Source of the DNA: Dermabacter sp. p3-SID358 | GTDB taxonomy: Bacteria; Actinomycetota; Actinomycetes; Actinomycetales; Dermabacteraceae | Assembly (NCBI RefSeq): GCF_025147465.1 | Contig: NZ_JALXOZ010000001.1 | Coordinates: 241,586 to 305,585, forward strand | Direction of reading: 5' to 3' | Length of the DNA stretch: 64,000 nt | Shown here: positions 9,257-16,761 of the stretch, one piece after another | Position numbering within the stretch: position 1 is the stretch's first letter | Layout: the number at the start of each line of letters is the position of its first letter | Notes under the pieces: model-generated | What the model saw: only the letters and a program-made list of their open reading frames with translations | Told to the model about the DNA's origin: nothing | Databases searched by the model: none | Made by a program: the position numbers and the translations under genes

Positions 9257-10059
9257 GGCTTCCTTCCTTCTGTGAGCAAATCTGTTGTGACATCCGAGGC
9301 AAGTTCCCCTTCCGCCATGGACTCGGCAATCGCCGCGCTCATGGCGGGGGTCAAATGAGTGGTACACACGTGCGCGCCTGCCGCTCTCGTGGCGAGGCGC
9401 TGGACGGGGACGCCGAGCATCCGAGACAGAGCTGCCGTCTCTACTTCGCACAGCTCCGGGTGCTGAGCAGCTATGTCTTGGACAGGGCAGCGCCCTTGGC
9501 ACATCTGCACGGTCGTCAGTGTTCGAGTCGCCGCACTTTCGCGTCCAACAGGACCGACCGTGACCGTCACGGGTCGAAGCGATGCGGCGTAGCCGAGTTC
9601 TTTGAGAAGGTCGATCACGAGACGCACTCGCGTTGCGGGAGCGACTTTCCCCTGAGCACTCTCGCGTGCGTAGCGTCTTTCAAACTCGGCCTCCCATTCT
9701 GAAGTACGAGCCTTCGCAAGCGCCACGAGAGCTTCGTGCCCACCCGCGCGCTCAAGCTCCTTCATCGCGAGGAGCGCAAGACTTTCGCATTCGCGCGAGT
9801 TGACATCATCTTCGGGAGACTTGGCCGCTAGCACGAACTCCTTGCGGGGACGCCCTCGGCCACGCGGCCGGTTGGGGCTTTCCTTTTCCTCAATGATTCC
9901 TTCGGCATGCAATTGCGAAAGGTGCCGACGGATGGCCGCGCCCGTGAGGTGAAAACGTTCGGCAAGGTCCCCTGCGGCAATGGGGCCATCGATACTGATG
10001 GCCTCGATGAGGCGTTCGCGCGTTGAATCTGATGCATGCGCATCAGTGCGAGAATTCAC
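9253..10059 (-). CDS. sufR: SufR, Fe-S-sensing repressor of the suf operon
   Basis: A 268-residue winged-helix regulator that binds DNA when it holds an Fe-S cluster and so adjusts suf expression to demand. The N-terminal HTH lies at about residues 15-60 ([21 protein letters not shown]). Four C-terminal cysteines in CQGRC, LCEVE and VCTTH match the cluster-binding part of the family. The start is GTG 10059 with AAAGGAGG 6 nt upstream. Its stop overlaps the sufB start by 4 nt, so it is cotranscribed with its targets and very likely autoregulated. Confidence 0.93.
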   Translation of the reverse strand: MNSRTDAHASDSTRERLIEAISIDGPIAAGDLAERFHLTGAAIRRHLSQLHAEGIIEEKESPNRPRGRGRPRKEFVLAAKSPEDDVNSRECESLALLAMKELERAGGHEALVALAKARTSEWEAEFERRYARESAQGKVAPATRVRLVIDLLKELGYAASLRPVTVTVGPVGRESAATRTLTTVQMCQGRCPVQDIAAQHPELCEVETAALSRMLGVPVQRLATRAAGAHVCTTHLTPAMSAAIAESMAEGELASDVTTDLLTEGRKP

Positions 10060-10092
10060 CGCATCCTCCTTTCGCCGAAACGATGGACGATG

Positions 10093-10098
10093 CGATTC
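10093..10098 (-). promoter_or_regulatory. Probable -10 box of the suf operon
   Basis: TAGAAT on the minus strand, about 34 nt upstream of the sufR GTG and its ribosome binding site. No good -35 box is evident, which fits a regulated promoter. Confidence 0.4.
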
Positions 10099-10121
10099 TA
10101 CAAACCGTGAGTTTCGAAAAG

Positions 10122-10139
10122 ATAGGGAGGGTTACCTAA
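10122..10139. promoter_or_regulatory. Imperfect palindrome upstream of sufR
   Basis: ATAGG-(8 nt)-CCTAA lies just upstream of the suspected suf promoter. It is a candidate operator for SufR, or a degenerate DtxR/IdeR box with the wrong half-site spacing. Weak evidence. Confidence 0.25.
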
Positions 10140-10232
10140 GTCCCGCCGGGGCGCGGCGTAAGTCACACCACACGCTGAAGGCAAGGCGACCGTCGGACTG
10201 CCCGCCTGCCTGCCCGAGCATTCCCGGAGCAC

Positions 10233-10238
10233 TACGAT
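10233..10238 (+). promoter_or_regulatory. -10 box TACGAT before the ABC ATPase gene
   Basis: TACGAT ends 8 nt before the ATG at 10247, suggesting a leaderless or very short-leader mRNA divergent from suf. Confidence 0.4.
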
Positions 10239-10246
10239 GAAGAGTC

Positions 10247-11146
10247 ATGGGCGAGAACACCTCCACGACGAATCCTTCACCGAAGGCTACGCAACCGTCG
10301 GCCCTCGAAATTGCGAATCTCATGAAGCGCTTCGGGGCCGTGACGGCATGCGAGTGCGTAAGCCTTACGGCGAATTTCGGCGAGATCACCGCACTTCTCG
10401 GCCCTAACGGCGCGGGAAAATCCACTACAATCGCGTGCGCGACGGGCCTGCTCAGCGTCGACGGTGGCGAAGTCCGACTCCTCGGAAGCGACCCCCACAC
10501 CCACGACGCCGAGACCCGCGCGCGGATCGGAGTTATGCTCCAGGACGGGGGTCTTACATCTGGAGCCACCCCGAAGCAGCTGCTCACCTATGCCTCCTCT
10601 CTCTACGCGAACCCGCGAGATTGGCACGCGCTCGCGACCGAGTTAGGCATCGACGCTTTCGAGTCAACTCTCGTTCGCCGTCTATCCGGAGGGCAGCGCC
10701 AACGTCTAAGTCTCGCGCTTTCGCTCCTTGGCGTGCCGGATGTCCTTTTCCTCGACGAGCCCACGGCCGGCATGGATGCCGCAGTTAAACGCCGCACGCG
10801 AGAACTCATCCGCGCGGAAGCAGAACGGGGCGCCGCCGTGATCCTCACGTCTCACGCGCTTGACGACATCGCCTCACTCGCGGATCGCATTATCGTGATC
10901 GCCGATGGGGTCGTGAGGGCCGACGGCACCCTCGCCGAGGTCGAACGTGCTCTCGGCGAACACTCTCCGCTTACCCTCGAGCTTTCGGCAACGGCATCAA
11001 CGCAAGAGGAACTCGCGTCATTCGAGCGCGCCGTTCAGGATGCTGCAGATGCGCACGGTGTCGAGCTCACGATTAATTCCGGGCCTGCCTCGCTTGAGGA
11101 CATCCTCGTTTCCCTCTCGGCAACATCGAGGAAGGAGAGAACGTGA
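10247..11146 (+). CDS. ABC transporter ATP-binding protein
   Basis: Cytosolic ATPase of an ABC-2-type exporter, pairing with the permease that follows. The 299-residue protein has Walker A GPNGAGKST (near residue 58), signature RRLSGGQRQRLS, Walker B VLFLDEPTAGMD and the H-loop TSHALDD. A C-terminal extension of about 90 residues follows the ATPase core. Its stop codon overlaps the permease start (GTGA). A transporter of this kind between sufR and ctaA is conserved across actinobacteria (for example the Rv1456c-Rv1460 region of M. tuberculosis); its substrate is unknown. Confidence 0.92.
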   Translation: MGENTSTTNPSPKATQPSALEIANLMKRFGAVTACECVSLTANFGEITALLGPNGAGKSTTIACATGLLSVDGGEVRLLGSDPHTHDAETRARIGVMLQDGGLTSGATPKQLLTYASSLYANPRDWHALATELGIDAFESTLVRRLSGGQRQRLSLALSLLGVPDVLFLDEPTAGMDAAVKRRTRELIRAEAERGAAVILTSHALDDIASLADRIIVIADGVVRADGTLAEVERALGEHSPLTLELSATASTQEELASFERAVQDAADAHGVELTINSGPASLEDILVSLSATSRKERT

Positions 11147-11937
11147 GTGCTCAGGATTCACACGCGACTCGAGGTGGGGGCGCTCGAGCAGCAAGCGCTC
11201 ACAAGCGTATTCGTGCGCACGCAAAGCTTGAGACACGCGCACTTTTGACCAACGGGGAGCAGCTTATGGTCGCGCTCATGCTGCCCATGTTGGTGCTTCT
11301 TGCCCTCCGGTTCATTCCCGTCTCCCCGGCACTCTTCGGCGGCCACTCCCCCTCGATGTCAGATGCGGTTGCCGCCACGGCCGTCACGGCGATCATCGCC
11401 ACATCACTCACCTCGCAAGCAATCTCCACAGGCTTTGATCGCCGAAATGGGGTGCTTCGCTGGATCGCGACCACGCCCTTGGGCCGTGGCGGGTACATGC
11501 TCGGTAAGCTCGGTGCGCTCCTACTCGTGCATGTTCTCCAGATTCTCGTTCTCGGCGCTGTGTCCGTCGCCCTCGGATGGCGGCCCGAAGTGGGAGAAAT
11601 CCTGTGGTCCATACCCACGTGGATCCTTGCGACGGGTGCCTTTGGGGCGCTTGGTCTCTTGATCGCGGGAACGCTCCGGACCGAAGCCGTGCTTGCGCTC
11701 TCGAATATCTTCTTCATTCTTTTCGTCGCTATTGGTGGGGTCGCAATCCCGGCAGAGAGCTTTCCCGCACCTCTGTCTTCGGTCGTGGCTCTGCTGCCGT
11801 CGGCGGCTGCGGCCCATGCACTCTCTGCCGCGCTTTCCGGGAACACTCCCCACGCCTGGACGCTCGTACTTCTTGCACTATGGGCTGTCCTCTTCGGTGC
11901 CCTCACGGTGAGATTCTTCCGATGGACGAGCGCCTGA
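11143..11937 (+). CDS. ABC-2 type transporter permease
   Basis: A 264-residue integral membrane protein with about six hydrophobic segments, starting near LMVALMLPMLVLLALRF and ending near TLVLLALWAVLFGALTVRFF. It is the membrane half of the exporter whose ATPase is encoded just upstream; GTG start, with GAAGGAGAG upstream and a 4 nt overlap. The substrate cannot be inferred, though the constant position beside ctaA suggests a link to haem or cytochrome biogenesis. Confidence 0.88.
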   Translation: MSAQDSHATRGGGARAASAHKRIRAHAKLETRALLTNGEQLMVALMLPMLVLLALRFIPVSPALFGGHSPSMSDAVAATAVTAIIATSLTSQAISTGFDRRNGVLRWIATTPLGRGGYMLGKLGALLLVHVLQILVLGAVSVALGWRPEVGEILWSIPTWILATGAFGALGLLIAGTLRTEAVLALSNIFFILFVAIGGVAIPAESFPAPLSSVVALLPSAAAAHALSAALSGNTPHAWTLVLLALWAVLFGALTVRFFRWTSA

Positions 11938-11962
11938 AATCCTTGTTCCGCAGAGCCATCCC

Positions 11963-11968
11963 TAAAAT
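11963..11968 (+). promoter_or_regulatory. -10 box TAAAAT, probable leaderless start of ctaA
   Basis: TAAAAT ends 6 nt before ATG 11975. No Shine-Dalgarno sequence is present in between, so ctaA probably has its own leaderless transcript in addition to read-through from the ABC genes. Confidence 0.55.
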
Positions 11969-11974
11969 GTGCCC

Positions 11975-12937
11975 ATGACTGGACTCCCGCTCTCCGCTCT
12001 TTCCCCGTCTCGCCAAAGGCGAATCCTCGCAATCTTCTGGGTCAACCTCGCGTGCCAAATCGGGATCATCGTGACGGGCGGCATCGTGCGCCTTACGAAG
12101 TCGGGACTTGGCTGCTCCTCGTGGCCGCACTGCGAGCCTGGCGAATTCACTCCTCGGTATCACCCGGAGTCGGGACTTCGCCCCTTCATCGAGTTCGGTA
12201 ACCGAGCTCTCACGCTCGTCCTCTTGATCTTCGCGATTCTCGTGCTCGTAGCCACATACAGGCACTTGAGAGGAAAGGGAAAGGGATTCATGCGCCTCGC
12301 TTGGGTCCCCCTCATCCTCACAATTTTTCAAGCGGTGTGGGGAATGGTGGTCGTCTACCTCCACTTGCACCCGCTCTTCGTGTCGGTGCACTTTATCGTC
12401 TCGCCGATTCTCGTGGCATCGTCTACTGTTCTCGTGTACCGGCTCTACGAAGGCAATGACGCCATGAGGCTCGCTGTCAATCGAGGTGCCCAGTTCGTGT
12501 ACTGGCCGCTTGCCGCCGTCGGGTTCGCTGTTCTGCTTCTCGGAACCTTCACAACCGGCTCGGGTCCCCATTCCGGCGATGCCAACACACCACAGCGCTT
12601 CCCCTTCAACCCCGCGCAGATCGCGTGGCTTCACGCCGACTTCGTGTGGCTGTTTTGCGGCTTGCTTCTCGGTGTTGTGATCGTCCTCCTCATCACGAAG
12701 GCACACTCCCGTGCGAAGAAACCCCTCCTCGCTCTCACGGTCGTGACGATCCTGCAGGGCGCGATCGGCTACATCCAGTACTTCACGGGGCTGCCCGAGG
12801 TGCTCGTGGGCTTACACATGCTCGGCGCGGCTCTCCTCTCGGCATGCATCGCTTGGCTTGGCGCGAGCTTGTTTACATGGCACCCGCTCGGCGAGGGAAC
12901 GGCGCCCGAGGATCACTCGAAGGAAGCGCAGCAGTGA
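11975..12937 (+). CDS. ctaA: Haem A synthase
   Basis: Oxidises the C8 methyl of haem O to give haem A for the aa3 oxidase whose subunits are encoded at 60.6-63.7 kb. The 320-residue membrane protein has about eight transmembrane helices; the N-terminal signature IVRLTKSGLGC with the paired cysteines of CSSWPHC and conserved His residues in LHLHPLF, VHFIV, WLHADF and GLHMLG are all visible. ATG 11975 is preferred over the GTG two codons upstream because of the -10 box spacing. The stop overlaps the map start by 4 nt. Confidence 0.94.
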   Translation: MTGLPLSALSPSRQRRILAIFWVNLACQIGIIVTGGIVRLTKSGLGCSSWPHCEPGEFTPRYHPESGLRPFIEFGNRALTLVLLIFAILVLVATYRHLRGKGKGFMRLAWVPLILTIFQAVWGMVVVYLHLHPLFVSVHFIVSPILVASSTVLVYRLYEGNDAMRLAVNRGAQFVYWPLAAVGFAVLLLGTFTTGSGPHSGDANTPQRFPFNPAQIAWLHADFVWLFCGLLLGVVIVLLITKAHSRAKKPLLALTVVTILQGAIGYIQYFTGLPEVLVGLHMLGAALLSACIAWLGASLFTWHPLGEGTAPEDHSKEAQQ

Positions 12938-13722
12938 GCCTGTTCCGCACGAAGAGATACCCAAGTCCCGAGGAAATCCGCCCCGCGGGGGAGTTTGTCG
13001 CCGGAGTTCTGTCGTCGCTCGAGCGCACCGTGAGCGTGGGCGATAACCTCCTCGACATCGACGCTGAAGTCCACCGCATGATCCGCGAGGCCGGCGCTAC
13101 GTCGTGCTATATCGACTACCACCCAAGTTTCGGTGGATCGCCGTTCGGAAAAGTGATCTGCTTGAGCGTGAATGAGGCGGTGCTTCACGGCCGTCCCTAC
13201 GACCGCGCTCTTGAAAACGGGGATCTGCTCTCGATGGATTTCGCGGTCGAACTCGAAGGATGGGTTGCCGATTCATCACTCTCGATTGTCGTAGGGGAAC
13301 AGCGAGAGGATTACGTGAAGCTCATTCGCGATACCGAAAGCGTGATGTGGGCAGGAATCGGTGCGGCCCGTGCAGGTAATACAGTGGGCGATATTGGCCA
13401 CGCGGTTGAGACCCGCGCTGCTGCGCTCGGCTACACGATCAACCACCAATTTGGTGGCCACGGCGTGGGGCGCACTATGCACGAGGCCCCATTCGTTCCG
13501 AACTACGGCCCGCCCAGCTCTGGCCAAGGGTTGCGCGAGGGGATGACGCTCACGGTCGAGCCGTTCCTCACGCCTACGACTGATGTCATGCGTATTACCG
13601 AACGCGATGGGTGGACTGTCGAATCCGGCGACGGTTCTACGGGCGCTCACGCCGAGCACACTCTCATCGTCACCAAGGACGACCCCATTATCGTCACGGC
13701 CCGAACAGCTGAATTCTCCTGA
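12934..13722 (+). CDS. map: Type I methionine aminopeptidase
   Basis: Removes the initiator methionine from nascent proteins; cytosolic two-metal enzyme. The 262-residue product carries all five metal ligands: two Asp in SMDFAVELEGWVADSS, His in GGHGVGRTMHEAP, Glu in LTVEPF and Glu in AHAEHTLIV. Translation begins at GTG 12934, overlapping the ctaA stop (GTGA). The frame is open upstream inside ctaA, but that part is not family sequence. Confidence 0.95.
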   Translation: MSLFRTKRYPSPEEIRPAGEFVAGVLSSLERTVSVGDNLLDIDAEVHRMIREAGATSCYIDYHPSFGGSPFGKVICLSVNEAVLHGRPYDRALENGDLLSMDFAVELEGWVADSSLSIVVGEQREDYVKLIRDTESVMWAGIGAARAGNTVGDIGHAVETRAAALGYTINHQFGGHGVGRTMHEAPFVPNYGPPSSGQGLREGMTLTVEPFLTPTTDVMRITERDGWTVESGDGSTGAHAEHTLIVTKDDPIIVTARTAEFS

Positions 13723-13747
13723 ATTCCATAGAGGTTGTGGGGGTTTG
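13721..13747 (+). repeat. Dispersed repeat 1, copy A
   Basis: A 27 bp sequence beginning GAATTCCATAGAGG and ending GGGGGTTTG, starting inside the map stop codon. It matches 57912-57938 at 26 of 27 positions, in the same orientation. See the paired repeats at 16407 and 58101. Confidence 0.85.
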
Positions 13748-13801
13748 AGTGCCTGACCTCGTGGAGCTCCTTGGCCACGTAGGTTGACCATTTCCGACGG
13801 A

Positions 13802-13847
13802 GGCCACACTCGCTCGAACTTCGAACCTCCAGGTGTGACCCTTTTTT
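13802..13847 (+). terminator. Terminator after map
   Basis: GGCCACAC (13802-13809) pairs with GTGTGACC (13833-13840) with one mismatch, and a run of six T follows at 13842-13847. Confidence 0.65.
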
Positions 13848-13936
13848 AATCTCTACTGGGCAAAAGTTCATGACAATGTCACGTTTTCGTAACGCCCTCG
13901 TCGCCCCCTACTCTCGCGCGAAACATCGCCAGTGGG

Positions 13937-13942
13937 TATCAT
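13937..13942 (+). promoter_or_regulatory. Probable -10 box TATCAT for the CAP lipoprotein gene
   Basis: A good -10 match about 110 nt upstream of the start codon; the long leader contains a small hairpin around 14001-14022. No convincing -35 box. Confidence 0.35.
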
Positions 13943-14059
13943 TCGTTTCGGTTTAGCTAGAAACTGGTGTAAGCGCGCTGCCCCCTGCCTCATGTCTCTC
14001 CTCGACGAAAGACGACGAGGCCGCAGGCGAGACTCACGAGTACAGAAAAGAGATTCTCC

Positions 14060-16309
14060 ATGCCCCTCCCCCGTAAGAAGCTTGGTCCGATCCTCGGCCT
14101 CGGACTCTCCCTCTCACTCCTCGCTTCGTGCTCCGGTGGCAGCGCATCCAATGACGCCGCGTCGTCGCCGTCTTCGAACATGTCGGCCTCAGCAGACTCC
14201 TCCTCAAGCGCATCGAGCTCTTCGGAAGATCACGGGGGCACGGATTCGGGTTCGAACCCTGCGGCCGCCCCCGGAATGCAGGAAGAGGATCACTCGAACG
14301 AGTCGCTCGCTCAGCGGTGGGCGCGACAGAACAAACGGGTTCAGAGCCAGAACTCGAGCCCTCGCACCGACCTTGATCAGAACAGCCCCAGTGGCAACCA
14401 AACGGATTCGGAATCGGAGTTCACCGCGGGGCGGGCCCCTGCCGATTCCCAAGGACGCAACTCCAGCAAGTCGAAGTCCACGTTCGAAATCACGCCCGAT
14501 ACCGCGCTAGCCCGCGGGGAGTCCGACGCACCGATCCGGCCTGCACAGGATCCTGCGAATGGTCCGGCTCCATTCCCGGGCAATACGCTCGCGCAGGCAG
14601 CCGAACCACATCACGCAGAGCCGAAGCCGGCTGAACCGAAGCCTGCACAGCCGAAGCCCGCTCCCGGCAAGTCCGGCGGCAACGCTGGAAAGCCCACGAC
14701 CGGTGAACCCGGCACAAAGCGGGGCACAAAGCCGGGCAACTCGGGCAACCCCGCTCCGAAGCCCGATAGCCCGAAACCGGGACAGCCCGGCAACTCGCAC
14801 AACTCCGGCACCGTCACGATTGCAGCCTTTGATGAAAAGGGCTACAACTCCGCACTCGCAAGCTGGAAGCGCGACAGAGATAACGCTCGCCGCGAGGCCG
14901 AGCGTTCGAACCGAGCCCTCGATGATGCGCGCCGCACTGTCGAGGCGGCACGTGACAAGGCAGATGCTTCGCAGCGCAAGTACGAAGAAGAAAAGGCGAA
15001 GCTCGACGAACTCGTGGCAGGCATGCCCGGTACTGGCGATCTCGCCCAGAAGCGCGACCTCGCGGCGAAGCTGAAGGTCGAAGCGGAGAAAGCCGCCTCC
15101 GACGTTGAGACCGCTGAGAAGAAGGTCACCGACGCCGAGAAGAAGAAGCAGGATGCCGATCGTAAGCTCGAGCAGGCCACCAAGCAGCTTGAAGTGCTTT
15201 CCGATAAGCGTGAGAACATTGCGACCCGTAGCGACCTCGAGTTCGCACAGCTGGATTCGGAAGACCAGCTTCGTGCCCTTTCCGACGCCCTCGCGGAGCG
15301 CGTGAACGACTACCGCGTGAAGAACGGCCTGAACGAACTCGTGTACGCGCCGGTGTTCAACGACAAGGCCGCAGGCTGGTCGACGACCATGGCCACGAGC
15401 AAGGACTTCACGCACTCGAATAGGGACGAAGAAGGCTACAGCAGCGAGAACATCGCCGCCGTGACCTGCAGCATGGAGATGGGGACCGTCGGCGAGTGCG
15501 CCGATGCCCTGTTCGAGCAGTGGCAGAAGTCGGATGACCACAACAAGAAGATGCTTGACGAGACCTTCTCGCATGCTGGTATGGGCCTTGCGAAGGGTGA
15601 CGACGGCCAGGTCTATGGCACGAACATGTTCTTCATCAAGGACGATGTCCACGAGGCTAACTCCACCACCGTCGTCCCGAAGTCGAAGGGCATGCCCGAT
15701 AGTCTAGACGGCGAGTACGTACCCGAGGGTGCAATCGCGGTCACTGGCGGCACGAAGCTCGCGCACGCGGTTGACGATCGCAACACCACCGAGTACGACA
15801 AGTGGGAAGGCGGCAAGGACGGCCTCGACTACACGAAGGGCGTGCGCCACGGTGTAGACGAGCGCATTTCCGCTCTTGAGGATGAGCCGTTGGTTGACCA
15901 GCTGAAGGACCTCGATTCTGACATCAGCGAAGCGCAGGCCAATGTCGACGCGGCACAGGCCGAAGCCGACCAGAGCAATCAGGAACTCGAAGACGCCAAG
16001 AAGGCTAAGGGCGACGCAGACATTCGGAAGACCGAGAGCGAGGATGCCTCCTCCAAGGCTCAGGCTGACCTCGCCGAGGCCGAAGCTGCCGCACCTGAGC
16101 TCGAAAAGGAGCACGCCGCGCAGCAGGCCAAGGTCGATAGGCAGATCGAGGTTGTGGGTGAAGCAGAGTCGAAAGCCGGCGCTGACAACCAGACCGCGTT
16201 GAAGGCCGAGAACGACCTCAAGGACGCTCAGGCCAAGGCCGATAAAGCAGCGAAGGCAGAGGCCGCGGTTGAGGCCGACAAGCCTACCAAGAAGGACTTC
16301 ACCTCCTAG
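14060..16309 (+). CDS. Coiled-coil CAP-domain (SCP/PR-1) lipoprotein
   Basis: Predicted surface lipoprotein of 749 residues. The signal peptide ends in lipobox LASC with Cys24 as the lipidation site. A Ser-rich stretch (about 25-60) and a Pro/Lys/Gly-rich linker with EPKPAQPKPAPGK (about 180-245) follow. Two long charged coiled coils (about 255-395 and 612-745) bracket a central CAP domain (about 400-525). The CAP residues are present: His in FTHSNRD, Glu in SSENIA and His in FSHAGMG. AAAAGAGA precedes the ATG. The layout suggests a long stalk crossing the cell wall; role (wall binding, adhesion, lipid binding) is unknown. Base composition is AT-richer than its neighbours and repeats flank it on both sides. 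Confidence 0.85.
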   Translation: MPLPRKKLGPILGLGLSLSLLASCSGGSASNDAASSPSSNMSASADSSSSASSSSEDHGGTDSGSNPAAAPGMQEEDHSNESLAQRWARQNKRVQSQNSSPRTDLDQNSPSGNQTDSESEFTAGRAPADSQGRNSSKSKSTFEITPDTALARGESDAPIRPAQDPANGPAPFPGNTLAQAAEPHHAEPKPAEPKPAQPKPAPGKSGGNAGKPTTGEPGTKRGTKPGNSGNPAPKPDSPKPGQPGNSHNSGTVTIAAFDEKGYNSALASWKRDRDNARREAERSNRALDDARRTVEAARDKADASQRKYEEEKAKLDELVAGMPGTGDLAQKRDLAAKLKVEAEKAASDVETAEKKVTDAEKKKQDADRKLEQATKQLEVLSDKRENIATRSDLEFAQLDSEDQLRALSDALAERVNDYRVKNGLNELVYAPVFNDKAAGWSTTMATSKDFTHSNRDEEGYSSENIAAVTCSMEMGTVGECADALFEQWQKSDDHNKKMLDETFSHAGMGLAKGDDGQVYGTNMFFIKDDVHEANSTTVVPKSKGMPDSLDGEYVPEGAIAVTGGTKLAHAVDDRNTTEYDKWEGGKDGLDYTKGVRHGVDERISALEDEPLVDQLKDLDSDISEAQANVDAAQAEADQSNQELEDAKKAKGDADIRKTESEDASSKAQADLAEAEAAAPELEKEHAAQQAKVDRQIEVVGEAESKAGADNQTALKAENDLKDAQAKADKAAKAEAAVEADKPTKKDFTS

Positions 16310-16356
16310 CACGAGATCCCGGCGGAATGATCTCACGACCGATCCCAGAACGGTAA

Positions 16357-16393
16357 AGAGAGGCTGTCTCATTTCGAGGCAGCCTCTCTATTT
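16357..16393 (+). terminator. Terminator after the CAP lipoprotein gene
   Basis: AGAGAGGCTGTCTC (16357-16370) pairs with GAGGCAGCCTCTCT (16376-16389), a 14 bp stem with one G-T wobble and loop ATTTC, followed by ATTT. Confidence 0.9.
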
Positions 16394-16708
16394 CCCGCCC
16401 CCTCCCCCGGATTGACGTAGCGAAACGCACGGAATCTTTTCTGCTCGCGCTCGTGGCATACGGGGCGCACTCGGTTTCGACTGGCTGGGGAGTAAAGACA
16501 AGCACGACCCAAAAATAGGGCTACCAGGCTAGGCCCCTCCGTCTTCGCCGGCGCGAACATCACTGCTCTACCAACCCGCATTTTGTTGCGCGGCAGTCGT
16601 CGGACCTCCCCGCACACATCTCCCAACGGCCACCAACCGGCGTTTCCTAATCACGGTCAAAAACCACATGGATCGTGTTTTCTGATCACCTTTTCGTTCC
16701 CTCAAACG
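16394..16708. other. Non-coding gap with repeat 2 and a tRNA-like fragment
   Basis: Between two convergent terminators. It holds a pyrimidine-rich stretch (16381-16408), repeat 2 copy A (16407-16436), a GTCGTCGGACC motif near 16596, and at 16555-16575 a minus-strand match to the D-arm/anticodon-arm part of bacterial tRNAs. No complete tRNA and no gene. Confidence 0.5.
16407..16436 (+). repeat. Dispersed repeat 2, copy A
   Basis: A 30 bp sequence starting CCGGATTGACGTAGC and ending ACGGAATC. It matches 58101-58130 at 25 of 30 positions without gaps, same orientation. Both copies follow pyrimidine-rich DNA. Confidence 0.7.
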
Positions 16709-16744
16709 CCACAGCCCGCGAAACGACTGTCACGCGGGCTGTGG
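16709..16744 (-). terminator. Terminator hairpin after acnA
   Basis: CCACAGCCCGCG (16709-16720) and CGCGGGCTGTGG (16733-16744) form a perfect 12 bp stem just past the acnA stop codon; no strong T-run follows on the minus strand. Confidence 0.75.
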
Positions 16745-16761
16745 ATCGGAGTGGGTCTCCT

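Larger units (their letters stand above)
13723..14059. other. Non-coding gap between map and the CAP lipoprotein gene
   Basis: It holds most of repeat 1, a TTTCCGACGG motif at 13791-13800, a terminator at 13802-13847 and the probable promoter of the lipoprotein gene (TATCAT at 13937-13942). A GACAATGTCACGTTTTCG stretch near 13872 could be a regulator site, but I cannot name it. No gene is evident. Confidence 0.6.

Noticed and set aside
10122-10139. Possible DtxR/IdeR iron box
   Set aside because: The half-sites ATAGG and CCTAA are 8 nt apart rather than the 9 nt of the iron box, and the centre does not match the 19 bp consensus.
13760-13840. Possible tRNA after map because of TTCGAAC
   Set aside because: No acceptor stem, D-arm or anticodon arm can be built; the pairing is better explained as a terminator.
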